This document shows positions 1 through 8,844 of a stretch of 24,439 nucleotides of DNA, one piece after another. Below the pieces are notes generated by a model. It did not search any database. It had not been told where the DNA came from and saw only the letters and a program-made list of their open reading frames with translations. The stretch comes from Smittium culicis (Eukaryota > Kickxellomycota > Harpellomycetes > Harpellales > Legeriomycetaceae). The translations under genes and the position numbers were made by a program. The stretch lies in the NCBI GenBank assembly GCA_001970855.1, contig LSSN01001855.1, positions 1 to 24,439 of the forward strand, written 5' to 3'. The number at the start of each line of letters is the position of its first letter. Positions within the stretch are counted from its first letter, which is position 1.

Positions 1-611
1 AGTAGTGTATCAAGGATAGATTTGAGCTCATTCTCATCGCTAACTTGTTTGTGCTCAACAAAAAGCTTTTCAAAAACTCGGTACAAGAACTCAGTGGATA
101 TAGCATCGCTTAGCTTAGATCCGCTTACATCGAATATCGAATCTCTCCAAGCTTGGTTTGATAATTTAGACGATTCAATGGATGAACTAGCAGACAATTC
201 CTTAACACACTCGGAAAATACTTCCTTACTGTATAACAAATAAAATATTCTGTTTGGTAGGCTAACCTTTTGAGGCCACCAAGTGCCATCTGGTACTGTC
301 AATTTTGCATTGATTCCCATTTTGTCCAAAGATCGTTGAACATCTGTCCACATGTATAGAGCTCTTCCTGAGCCTGGGCGGATTGGTGGCGTTGCTTGAC
401 CCATATTTTTAAGCACTATCCCAAATTCTATGGGTTTGGGGATTATTTCAACTTTTCTAAGAGCTGGGTGATAAACATCGGTTGTTGAATACTGCTGATC
501 TTTGAGATATTGAGGTGCTTCTCGTGAGTTGTTGTGGATTTGGTACAACCTTACGGCTGATAAGTATGAGTAAGGAGAGTTAAAATCAAAGTAGCATATA
601 ATTTTAGACAT
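1..611 (-). CDS. GST kappa / HCCA isomerase-like protein, N-terminal part, runs off the left edge
   Basis: 203 complete codons are open from ATG (609-611) to the left edge, with two bases of the next codon left over. The N terminus has the family hallmark YFDFNSPYSYL, with Ser12-Pro13 in the place of the DsbA-type CXXC active site. Further on come VEIIPKPIEFGIVLKNMG (about residues 54-71), YMWTD (86-90) and PDGTWWP (107-113), which fit the insert and substrate pocket of the DsbA-fold GSTK / 2-hydroxychromene-2-carboxylate isomerase family. Known members use glutathione and act in mitochondria or peroxisomes. Between the SPYS motif and the next strand there is a stretch (about residues 28-50) longer than in human GSTK1. 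No upstream in-frame ATG exists before a TGA, so this start is favoured. The thioredoxin-fold C-terminal part with the cis-proline lies outside this edge; a matching piece sits at the opposite edge (24269-24439). The exact substrate is not readable from sequence. Confidence 0.85.
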   Translation of the reverse strand, partial: MSKIICYFDFNSPYSYLSAVRLYQIHNNSREAPQYLKDQQYSTTDVYHPALRKVEIIPKPIEFGIVLKNMGQATPPIRPGSGRALYMWTDVQRSLDKMGINAKLTVPDGTWWPQKVSLPNRIFYLLYSKEVFSECVKELSASSSIESSKLSNQAWRDSIFDVSGSKLSDAISTEFLYRVFEKLFVEHKQVSDENELKSILDTL

Positions 612-700
612 AATAAATAACGATACAACTAAAATAATTAAAAGCCCAAAAAAGTTCGCCTCAAAGTAATGATTATAAACACATCAAAAACTTTGTTTGA

Positions 701-710
701 ATTATATAAA
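701..710 (-). promoter_or_regulatory. possible TATA element of the GSTK-like gene
   Basis: On the minus strand this reads TTTATATAAT, 90-99 bp upstream of the ATG at 611. The spacing is reasonable for a fungal promoter, but the surrounding DNA is so AT-rich that chance matches are common. Confidence 0.2.
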
Positions 711-772
711 CCTTTTCTTCATTTACTCGGGTTAGCTCCATCTGATCTTTAAATTGATGATAAATTCGAAGA

Positions 773-815
773 GTAGCCAATAAAAACTAATCTGGATTAT
801 TAGCATTTTGGCTAC
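773..815. repeat. inverted repeat GTAGCCAA...TTGGCTAC
   Basis: A perfect 8-bp inverted repeat (773-780 and 808-815) encloses 27 bp that itself holds TAATC-TG-GATTA. It lies 160-205 bp upstream of the GSTK-like start codon, so it could be a regulatory hairpin or a remnant of a small mobile element. No function is claimed. Confidence 0.35.
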
Positions 816-870
816 TATAAAAGTTTACTAAACCCTATAATCAAACATGAAATTTCTAACTAGAATATAA

Positions 871-1026
871 AATGAAACATACAAGAACGCTTTTTATATT
901 CTTAAAGACTCCGTGATAGATTTAAGGGGGATTGTTAGGTTTTTAAAACATATTTATACAGAGCTTCAGGTCAATGAAGAGGATAATTTTAATGTATACT
1001 TTAAACGAGAACTCGACGTCATATAA
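871..1026 (+). pseudogene. unrecognised coding-like fragment, 51 residues, no start codon
   Basis: An open frame follows the stop TAA at 868-870 and ends at TAA 1024-1026. It has no methionine. The composition is protein-like rather than AT-random, with alternating charged and aliphatic residues such as DLRGIVRFLKHIYTEL and EEDNFNVYFKRELDVI, suggesting an amphipathic helical segment. An acceptor-like ACAAG at 881-885 would allow it to be a 3' exon. I do not recognise the family. It may be a retroelement or host-gene fragment. Confidence 0.35.
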
Positions 1027-2290
1027 ATTCACATAGACAGAAAATGCCTTATATTTGCTTACAAATTTGGTTTTATATTTGTAGAATTTTAGATATATTC
1101 GTGAATGAAATATACTTTATTTTATCAATATCTTTTTATTATTCTCACTAGAATTAACAACTAAGTCTGATATGTTTTTTTCGATTTTAGTTGATAGATT
1201 TTTTTTTTTCGCAAACTAGAATGAATAAAAAAGTCTATTATGATTTATAAATTGAATTAAAAGTTTTTTTTTGTATCTTATATATATGGTAGAATCATAT
1301 TTAGCTATTATCTACGAATATTAAACAGTTTAGAGTTCATTCAACATTTGAACTTGATTTTTTTAAAAGATTGGATTTATAAATACGATTTTAACCTGAC
1401 ATAGCCTAGTTTTTAATTCAATATATGAGGGGTTTTAAGATGATTTATTACTTTATATCAAATAATAATAATATGTACTTATTTAAAAATCACTATAAAA
1501 CCATTGTAGGTTGATAAAGAAAAAATATAGCGGTTACAAAATATGAAATTTAATATATTATAACCACATTCAAATTTTATATAATTTATTATAGCAAAAT
1601 GTTATTTTCAAAGAAATTAAAACTGTTTAAACCGAATTTCGAATTTATAAATGTAATTTTCGGCGAATATAGTTTATAACCTTACAAAAAATTATTGTTT
1701 TAATGCGTGAATATCTTTATAAATATAACTGTAAGCAAAATAAATCCATATAAAGTTTTGGTATAAATTTTAAAGCCATAAAACCACAATAGGATTTATA
1801 CTATAAAGATACTAGAATCATACATAGTCACCCATTAGCTTTTTTACTTTATGAAATGTTGCGAAAGTTTAAATATTACTGCTAGGGATTAATAAACTAA
1901 TCCGTAATTAAGCAATTAACCAATGAAAATACGTAGTTATCTTTAAATATTTACTATATTTACGACTTATTTACTTACAACATGGGATTGCTGTTTCTCT
2001 ATGAACTATTAAATAACATCCAAAAATATATTTCAGAATGGAGACATATTAAATGATACTATCTTATTGGATTATGATTATCGAAAATTACAATTCAATA
2101 AATTAAAATAAATGAAAAGAGCTAAAAGTAAAATTATTATAGTATTATAAAAAGTAGAATTCAAAACTCTCACTCTCTTGAAAGAAAATTTTAAAAAATT
2201 CTACCGACCAATAAGAACCAAGTAAAGTTTAAAATGTAATTTTTTTTTTTAAAAACATAAGCGATATATGGAAAGTACAAATTCTAGTGC
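1027..2290. other. AT-rich stretch without a supported gene
   Basis: Strongly AT-rich DNA with homopolymer runs, for example nine T at 1201-1209. I see no open frame with protein-like composition, no tRNA or rRNA signature and no clear terminal repeats. Confidence 0.6.
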
Positions 2291-2310
2291 CCATAAGGAT
2301 AAGAGTTAAT

Positions 2311-3587
2311 CTAAACCACCCTATATCATCAAAAGAGATGATAAAAAATTTGTCCCAATTTCTTAATTTAAAACAAAAACTGTTAACGACCCTTTAAAAA
2401 TGAAAAGTTCTTTGCATAGGCAGTACCTCACTGAAATTGGAGATTCCGATAAAGAAATTCAATAATAATATTGAATACTTCGTTAAAAATATACTAACCC
2501 AGTATTGCAAAATCCAAACATTTTTTGAAATTGGAAACCGTTGACAAATTGTATTTTTAACGTATAAAAGCAAAAACGATCTAGATAATATTAAAAAAAA
2601 ATGGATAAAGCATATAAAGAAAAAAATTGAGCTTTATAAAACCATAGAATATTCTTAAGAATTTAATAACATTGCCTTATCATAATATAATGGTATAAAT
2701 GTTTGGGAAGTTGCCCAAAAAGCACATGATGAACTTATAAAAATTGGTGAAGCACTTGATATAACTGCACTCAAGTACAAAAAATTAACGCCTACCTATC
2801 CAAAGAAATTAAAATAAGTTTGCAAACAAAAAAATCAATGCAATACCTAGTTAATTAGAAATTATGGGAATAAAGTACTCTTGCTTTGAAAAGGTGCTCA
2901 ACCATTGTGCACATATTGCAAAAATCCTGATCATTGGAAACACCAATACGAAGACTTAAAAGCCAAAATTGATAAAAAAAATAGGGCATAAGTCGCAAAA
3001 AACCCAAAAAAAGTTTTTATTCAAGAAATAAGAACAAAGAGAATATAATAGATGTTAAAAACACAGACAACACCACTATTTAAAAACTGGGTAGTGTCAA
3101 AAGGGTATTAAGCGCACTAATAGTTATTGAATCGACTATAAAAGACATTTCAATAGATACAACCCCTAATATTGACATGATTTCAAATAAAAAAGCTATC
3201 AAAATTATAGAAAAAACAAATTATTTTATATAAAAGAGCTTACCAACAAAGAGTGACCATTCGGGTGCGGAGGATAAACTTATCTCAAGAAGGAATAGGC
3301 ACTCTAGCTCAAATTTAAGATTGCTATCTAGGTTCAAAAACAATAGCAGTAATATTAGAATCATTCTTATTAAAATTCAAAAGATTAATAATTTTTCTAA
3401 ATATAAAGCAAAAAACGTACCTCAGCCAAAATCCATAATTGATGCAAGCGTGGAAATTAAGGGGCAGGTTATAATAACAGAAGGAGGCAAAACTTCAAAA
3501 AACACAACAGATAGTGAAAAATCAACTAGAATAAAAGAAAAATTAAAAGAAGGCATCTCTACTGAAGTAGAAATTGACCTCATCTAA
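2311..3587 (+). pseudogene. LINE ORF1 relic with damaged CCHC zinc knuckle
   Basis: Coding-like text begins near 2311 (YIIKRDDKKFVPIS, then SSLHRQYLTEIGDSDKEIQ) and continues with shifts through EYFVKNILTQYCKIQTFFE, a region that could be RRM-like, and VWEVAQKAHDELIKIGEAL (near 2700). At 2908-2949 a knuckle CTYCKNPDHWKHQY keeps C-x2-C-x4-H, but the fourth ligand is Tyr (TAC) where Cys is expected. The last segment (3321-3587) is an intact 88-codon frame rich in Lys and Thr, ending 59 bp before the ORF2 ATG. ORF1 proteins of this kind bind the element RNA in the ribonucleoprotein particle. About eight in-frame stops or shifts rule out function. Confidence 0.65.
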
Positions 3588-3646
3588 TCATTTTATTTAT
3601 AAACCTAAAAAAAAACAATCAAAAAAAAAAAGCAAAATATGAAAAT

Positions 3647-4362
3647 ATGAAAATTACAAGCTTCAACGAAAAATTAATTGCTTGCAATAAGAAAAAAGGC
3701 AGAATTTTTGAATTTTTAAAAAAAATGGTAAAATTGGACATTATCTGTCTCCAAGAAATTAACATCAAAAATATTTACAAACCATTTTGGACCAAATATT
3801 GGAATTGAATGGTATACTGGTCCAAAAAATTTTAAAATAAGGTGTTTTAAAGAAAGTTTATTAATTTATATATTTACTGAAATAAAGTAATTATAGAAAA
3901 ACTAATATAATCCAAGATTCCCTTTTCTTGATAGTGAAATCAGTTAGTATGTATAGACATCCCTCTTCGCTTCGAATAACATGACACAAGTATATCTATA
4001 ATTGTGTATTTGAAGCAGAAGTCTTTGTTTAAAATTAGTAGCTTATAGGTAACCAAGATTACTAGTAATTTAGGGTATTATTTCATTGTATAAAGGGGTA
4101 TAACCCCAGGTATTGGATAAAAAGAGGACATGTTTTGAGACATCCCTTTGTAAAAAGACTTACTTCTAGCTTCATAGAAATTATGAAAACAGTAAACATA
4201 AAAATTAACAACCTAGCACTCTATTATATCCAATGGTTCATAGGTACCTATGAATTAGGTTTCTTTGTTGAAAGAAACATAAATAAATCCCTTTTAGGGA
4301 TTACAAAGGAAAATTTATTAATATTCCTTTGACTGAGTCACTAACTGAAGAGAGTTCATTAG
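3647..4362 (+). pseudogene. LINE ORF2 endonuclease (EEP fold) relic
   Basis: From ATG 3647 the frame reads MKITSFNEKL, then FEFLKKMVKLDIICLQEIN. That is the start of an exonuclease-endonuclease-phosphatase domain, with the metal-binding Glu of LQE at 3755-3757. The frame breaks at TGA near 3808 and resumes in another frame as IEWYTGPKNFKIRCF, then later as RHPFVKRLTSSFIEIM and NLALYYIQWFIGTYELGF (4135-4332). The latter matches the late part of LINE endonucleases, with the Y-x-W-F-x-G strand before the SRID motif. The SRID and SDH catalytic motifs are not preserved. In an active element this domain nicks target DNA to prime reverse transcription. Confidence 0.65.
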
Positions 4363-4423
4363 TAAGTGTGAACTAATATGTGACTACGAATTAGATTACA
4401 TTTACAAGATTAATGCTAACAAT

Positions 4424-5215
4424 ATGCATTTAAATATCACCATAACTTCAAATAAGAAAATAAAATGGTTTGATAAAAACTTTACTCCAAAGATTGATTA
4501 CCAAACAAAATTCTTTTCGATCAGTATACAGCCAATAAATGATATGAAAAATTCTATAGTCAGGAAAATAATAGATTCTAAAAACAGAAAAGAACCAATT
4601 GTTAAACCTAATTGGGATAAAATAGGTAAATCTTTTAACATAGAACCGATATTTAATTGGATCAAGATTCACGAAATAGACTTAGAGCCAAAAGTCACCA
4701 GTCATAAATTTCTGCTATTTCAAAATGTTCTAATGACTGGAGAAAAGCATAGAACCTGGAATAAGGGTCAGTTTGACCAATCACAAGAGCGTAAAGCATG
4801 TAAAGCTAGAAAAGAAAATATACCACATAAATATTTTAGGTGCAGAAGGATCTACAACTTCCGGAAGCTCATTGATAAGTTCATTACCAATAATTCCACT
4901 ACAAATAATGGATTGATAAATTAATTGACTGTAAAAATAATGATTTTTTTAGAGTAATTCAAATACAAGTTCCTATAAATATAGAGATTTTGAATCGCCT
5001 AGCCTTATTGAAAAATTACAGAGCTAAAACGGAAGCCTTACTATCAAGTAACATTCTTCCTGCTGAAGGTGTTTTTCTTAGATAGATAAATGGCATAAAC
5101 AAAATATAATTAGATACTACAAATATCCCCAAAAAAGAGATACCTTGAACAAAATTAAAACTAATTGGTTTTCTAATGAAACAGGTGGAAATAATATTTT
5201 TATCGATAGTTAATA
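4424..5215 (+). pseudogene. LINE ORF2 linker between endonuclease and RT, relic
   Basis: A 166-codon frame (4424-4924) is followed, after frameshifts, by LLKNYRAKTEALLSSNI and by NIPKKRYLEQN near 5120-5155. Lys/Asn/Ile-rich text ending in a K-K-R-[WY] motif is typical of the region before the LINE reverse transcriptase. The assignment rests on position behind the endonuclease and general similarity, not on a catalytic motif. No FADD/YADD-type RT motif follows. Confidence 0.45.
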
Positions 5216-5378
5216 GTGTCCACCAAGTTTCTTAATAAAAAATACCTTCTCTTAGCAATAAATTTAGCCTTAAATCGACTATTGATTTATTGATTTATTG
5301 GCAATAAAAAAGCAAATTTACTAAAAAAAAAAAAAGTAATTTACACATTTATAGAATCCTTATCACATTTCTATTTGA

Positions 5379-5466
5379 AAAGGTACTCTACCAGCATAAA
5401 GATTTTCTGCCTTAAATTTTTAAAATAAAAAATTATTAAAAATTTATTTCCTTCAATAAATTATCG
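5379..5466 (+). promoter_or_regulatory. 5' leader conserved between the two DIRS copies
   Basis: A 22-nt block at 5379-5400, containing CAGCATAAA, agrees at 19 of 22 positions with the block at 18621-18642 (minus). CAGCATAAA begins 75 nt upstream of the gag ATG here and 76 nt upstream in the other copy, and a second shared block (TTAAAAATTT...CCTTCAA) lies just before both ATGs. It is probably a leader, promoter or template-processing signal of the element family. Confidence 0.55.
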
Positions 5467-6640
5467 ATGGAACAAGTAATTGAGACTCTAGATCCAGCAA
5501 GCTATGAAAAAAACAGAGTACTGACAAAGTTAGCTCGATAAAACCTACACGATAAGGAGGCTAAATATAAACCAGAGGATACTTAAATAACTGCAATGAT
5601 ACCCATTGCAGACTTTTAAGTTTACCCCAATCTTACTGAAGCACTAATATCGATTTAAGAAGTATTCTTTGAGTCACGAATGACCGATAAAGAGCGCAAG
5701 ACTGCGATTCAATCATGCACTAAAACAAGTTCTATGAACTGTAATCCGCTGGCACTTAACAATAAAGTAACAAGCGCAGTGAAGAAAATTTATTCTGCAC
5801 TATATGGAATACAGGTAGCGCTGACTCAGGAGAATAGATGTATTAACTATTATCTACAATAAATAATTCTAGAAAACCCTGAATTAAACACCTCAGAGGA
5901 TCCAGGAACTATTTTTTATGAGCACAATGAGAGTACTTCTCTCCGATATCGTATCACTATGACCCACTTTAGGTTAAATAGCTACAATAATGGACTGGAC
6001 CTTATTTGAAATCCTACACAACAGGCAAAACACGAAGTAAAACCGCTCATGAACTTATAGGATTTGGACGCCCTCATATATAAGAAACCAGCAGCGAAAA
6101 ATCAACGACCCCAGCTGTTTAGCAAGCACCAGTAGAATACAAAATCAAAGGATTAATAAAGCGGCAGAACTTCTAGGTCGCCGTAAACCAATTTTCCTAA
6201 CACCACTGAAGGTAGTAGCAATAATTCCATCTCTCAGTCAAATTTTCACGAAAGGGGCCGTGGGTGACGTAGAGGGCCTCAGTAGTGCTCCAGAAAAAAC
6301 CCCCATAAAACTGCTAGATCCGCTATGCTCAAAGCAGCGTGTTCCAAACTGACTGAAAGCTATGGGTTCCGAAAATAGTGGAGATATATTCATAATCTAA
6401 TTAAAGAACCCCAACTCAACGCTCTGGTATCGAGGTCGAACTATCACCGGAGACAAACTCGATTCCGGAACGGATCCTTTTGTGACAGGTTCCCTTAGTC
6501 ATCTGATGAAATGGGATTAACGCGAAGTGGGTCTTAAGGGCATAATCCAAAGCGATGATCTCAATTCCATCCGCTGACGCAGCATCAAAATCGATTTAAG
6601 AGAAAATTGTCCCCGAAAACGAACTTAATATTATCTGAAG
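5467..6640 (+). pseudogene. DIRS gag-like ORF relic, left copy
   Basis: It starts at ATG 5467 with MEQVIETLDPA, nearly the same start as MEQVTETQAPA in the right copy. PIADF-stop-VYPNLTEAL and SCTKTSSMNCNPLALN (to about 5760) align with PITNFTVYPELSEAF and SYTKASSTNYKPPPLN there. The frame then stays open through SAVKKIYSALYGIQVALTQ (5680-5862) and continues with stops to the RT. It corresponds to the structural nucleocapsid-like protein encoded first in DIRS elements. Stops interrupt it near 5539, 5584, 5617 and 5655 and further on, so it is not functional. Confidence 0.65.
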
Positions 6641-7366
6641 AGGTAGCATCTTTGCTAACAAAGAATACATTATAAGTGGTGAATTTTAGGGAAAACTGTT
6701 TCTACAGCTCCCTATTAAAAATTTCGAAAAATAAATGCGGCCTCAGGCCTATTATTGACTTAAGAAATCTGATAGAAAAAATTTTTGATCAGCATTTTAA
6801 CATATAGAATCTGTCATTAATCTATGCATGATACAGAGAAAGGATTACATGACATCCCTCGAGCTCAGTGATGTACTAATACTCATACTAGTGTGCAAAA
6901 AATACAGGAAATATCTGATTTTTCATTGAAACAAAAAATCATAGCAAATCATAGTACTAATATTCGTTTTTTTGCTGAGCCCATTGATTTTCATAAAGAC
7001 CCTGAGAACTGTTCATTAATGAGCCAAAAAATAAGAAATCGGACATTATTATATCTTGACGATCAACTTATTCTGAGCTTTACCAAGGAAGTATGTATAT
7101 CAAACACTCAGTTAGTTTATTTCAAGCTCTCGAAAATTGGATTCAAAATTTACCCTGAGAAAACGCTAAAAATACCATCTAAATCGATAAAAATTTTTGA
7201 AATTGTAATAAACTCACCAAAAATGTCACTAAATGTCCCGATAATCAAGGCCAGAGACCTGATTCAAGAATCGAGAAAGATTCTGAACGAGGGGAAAAAG
7301 ACACTGAGATGCTTAGAGGTCTTCATTGGAAAAACTCAAGCAATGTCAGTAGCCTTGATTCAGTAA
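6641..7366 (+). pseudogene. DIRS reverse transcriptase relic, left copy
   Basis: Characteristic RT steps can be read across two frames. LILSEEVASLLTKNT is followed by GLRPIIDLRNLIEK (near 6740). MTSLELSDV in a second frame (near 6850) matches the MTSLDLSDA catalytic strand with its first aspartate replaced here. The active-site YLDD is intact at 7052-7063 in a 157-codon frame (6893-7366). The domain ends with the P-x-K-S-I-K-I-F-E-I-V-I strand that in this family reads as K-x-x-F-L-G-x-x-I. In an active element it would copy the RNA to cDNA. It is broken by frameshifts near 6800 and 7310. Confidence 0.8.
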
Positions 7367-7881
7367 ATTTTCATGCTTTGACGTCTGCTATAATTGAATT
7401 ACAGCTGCCTATTGAAATCGAGCTCTTGGGCATCGACTGTTATTTTTACGGTGCCCGAAATATAGAACATTATATTCTGGAAGAACCATTAAGATCATGG
7501 AATGGCGTTTATTTTCTTTCAGAATATCCAGAAATGGAAATATTAACAGATACATGTGATACTGTATGGGGAGTAGTTTTAGGTTCGAGATTCTAATATC
7601 GCTTATAGAAAGATACAGGCTACTTAATGCTCATTAATGCAAAGGAATTATTGACGATATTATATTCCTTAAAACTCTGGAGAGCTGATGGTTGTTCATC
7701 ACTAGTCAACTTAGACAACACTACGATTTTATCATACATCAAGAAATTAGAAGAAACAACCTTTCCAAAACTATCGGGGATCTCTGAACGAATATGGTCA
7801 CACTTCTTGAAGACTAACACCAGCTGTCATGTAACGTATGTTCCATCGGATATAAGCCCAGCTGACTCACTGCCCAGGTAG
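7309..7881 (+). pseudogene. DIRS RNase H relic, left copy
   Basis: Two adjacent frames carry the RNase H domain: EMEILTDTCDTVWGVVLG (near 7530-7590), with an acidic residue of the first catalytic strand, then INAKELLTILYSLKLW, VNLDNTTILSYIKKLEETTF and TYVPSDISPADSLPR (7627-7881). The Glu of the KEL helix, the Asp of the L-D-N-T-T strand and the terminal A-D-S-x-x-R are retained. The same motifs occur in the right copy at 16237-16593. A stop after VLGSRF (about 7594) separates the halves. Confidence 0.8.
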
Positions 7882-7913
7882 AATGACCGTGTGATGAGCT
7901 GAAATTGAATTTC

Positions 7914-8408
7914 AAATACAAATAATAAATATAAATCAAAATAATATAAAATATATACATTAAATTATATTAAGATAACAATGTAACAATTATTAGCAAG
8001 AAATTTATTGAAAATATTATAACATTCATATGTACCAAGACATCTAAAAATAAACTAAATTTTTGATGAATATATTAAAATAATAAAAACTATAAAATAT
8101 GTCTCAACTAATATGCGAGAATAACTACATATTATAAGCTACAATTAATACAGTCATAATTAAAACTTATTCCAAGTATAAAAGAGGAAGTAACTTAAAA
8201 CTAAAGTGAAGGACGTGGAACAAATTCTCAGAATACTAAAAAACTCTTACTTTTATTTATAATCAATAAAGTTATTTTTATTACTTTATTTGACTTGTTT
8301 ACTTTTATAAACTTTTTATATGTAAATCTTAAAGAAATCACTTATTTTTATCTCAAAAAAAAATACCATTTATATTATATATTTTTATTTCTAAATTTAA
8401 TTGTATTT
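7914..8408. repeat. AT-rich insert inside the left DIRS relic, possible MITE
   Basis: Coding similarity stops just after the RNase H (about 7915) and resumes near 8455 with the next domain, while the right copy lacks DNA at this point. The insert is bounded by the perfect 8-bp inverted repeat AAATACAA (7914-7921) and TTGTATTT (8401-8408). The AT-rich composition makes such short repeats weak evidence, and no target duplication is clear. It contains AATAAAGT...ACTTTATT (8265-8290), which would give polyadenylation-like signals on both strands. Confidence 0.35.
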
Positions 8409-8454
8409 AAACATAGCAACTACTAAAGAAGCAAGTAATTCTTTGGCCGCTATC

Positions 8455-8844
8455 ATGTCATAGTTCCTCTCTCAAGAAAAGGTATATGTGATCGGAAACA
8501 CAGAAATATTTGAATCAATAAATAACAAGAAAGTAGATACCTATTTCAGTTGGTTTCCCGACAGCAAGACGATAATAAAATACTCACTGACGCTCAGAAT
8601 GTCAAAATGGTAGAGCCCGTACGCATGCCAGCCATTGAACTTAATTTCTCAGACAATTTATAAGAACCGAGGAGAACGACATACTCTAACACCAGTGACC
8701 CCGATGTGGAAATACACTATTTGGTTCCCGTATTTGAAAGAGCTATAGGTATCAAACAATAAATATTCAAGCAAAGACAATAGTCCCCGAACCCAAAAGC
8801 GGAAAATCTCCGTTATCCAAGGACAAATACTGAAATTTTAAGAC
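8455..8844 (+). pseudogene. DIRS post-RNase H (methyltransferase-like position) domain relic, left copy
   Basis: LSQEKVYVIGNTEIFESINN is followed by VDTYFSWFPDSKT and then YACQPLNLISQTI, LTPVTPMWKYTIWFPYLKEL and VPEPKSGKSPLSKDK in neighbouring frames. The Y-F-S-W-F-P-D and [ST]PMW...WFP motifs are found between RNase H and recombinase in DIRS-like polyproteins, in the position often assigned to a DAM-like methyltransferase. The [DN]PP[YW]-type motif is not intact (C-Q-P-L-N here), so no methyltransferase activity is claimed. The right copy has the same region at about 15830-16236. Confidence 0.6.

Larger units (their letters stand above)
2311..5215 (+). mobile_element. decayed, incomplete non-LTR retrotransposon (LINE): ORF1, endonuclease, linker
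   Basis: Three coding-like blocks follow in the order expected of a LINE: an ORF1 with an RNA-binding-type region and a CCHC knuckle (about 2311-3587), an apurinic-like endonuclease starting at ATG 3647, and the segment that joins endonuclease to reverse transcriptase (about 4424-5215). Every block carries stops and frameshifts, so the copy is dead. The reverse transcriptase that should follow is absent; within 160-250 bp the sequence changes to the 5' region of a DIRS element. The 5' end is uncertain and no target-site duplication was found. Confidence 0.75.

Noticed and set aside
22..243. Plus-strand ORF of 73 codons
   Set aside because: It lies antisense to the GSTK-like coding sequence, which has clear family motifs. 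It is a shadow frame.
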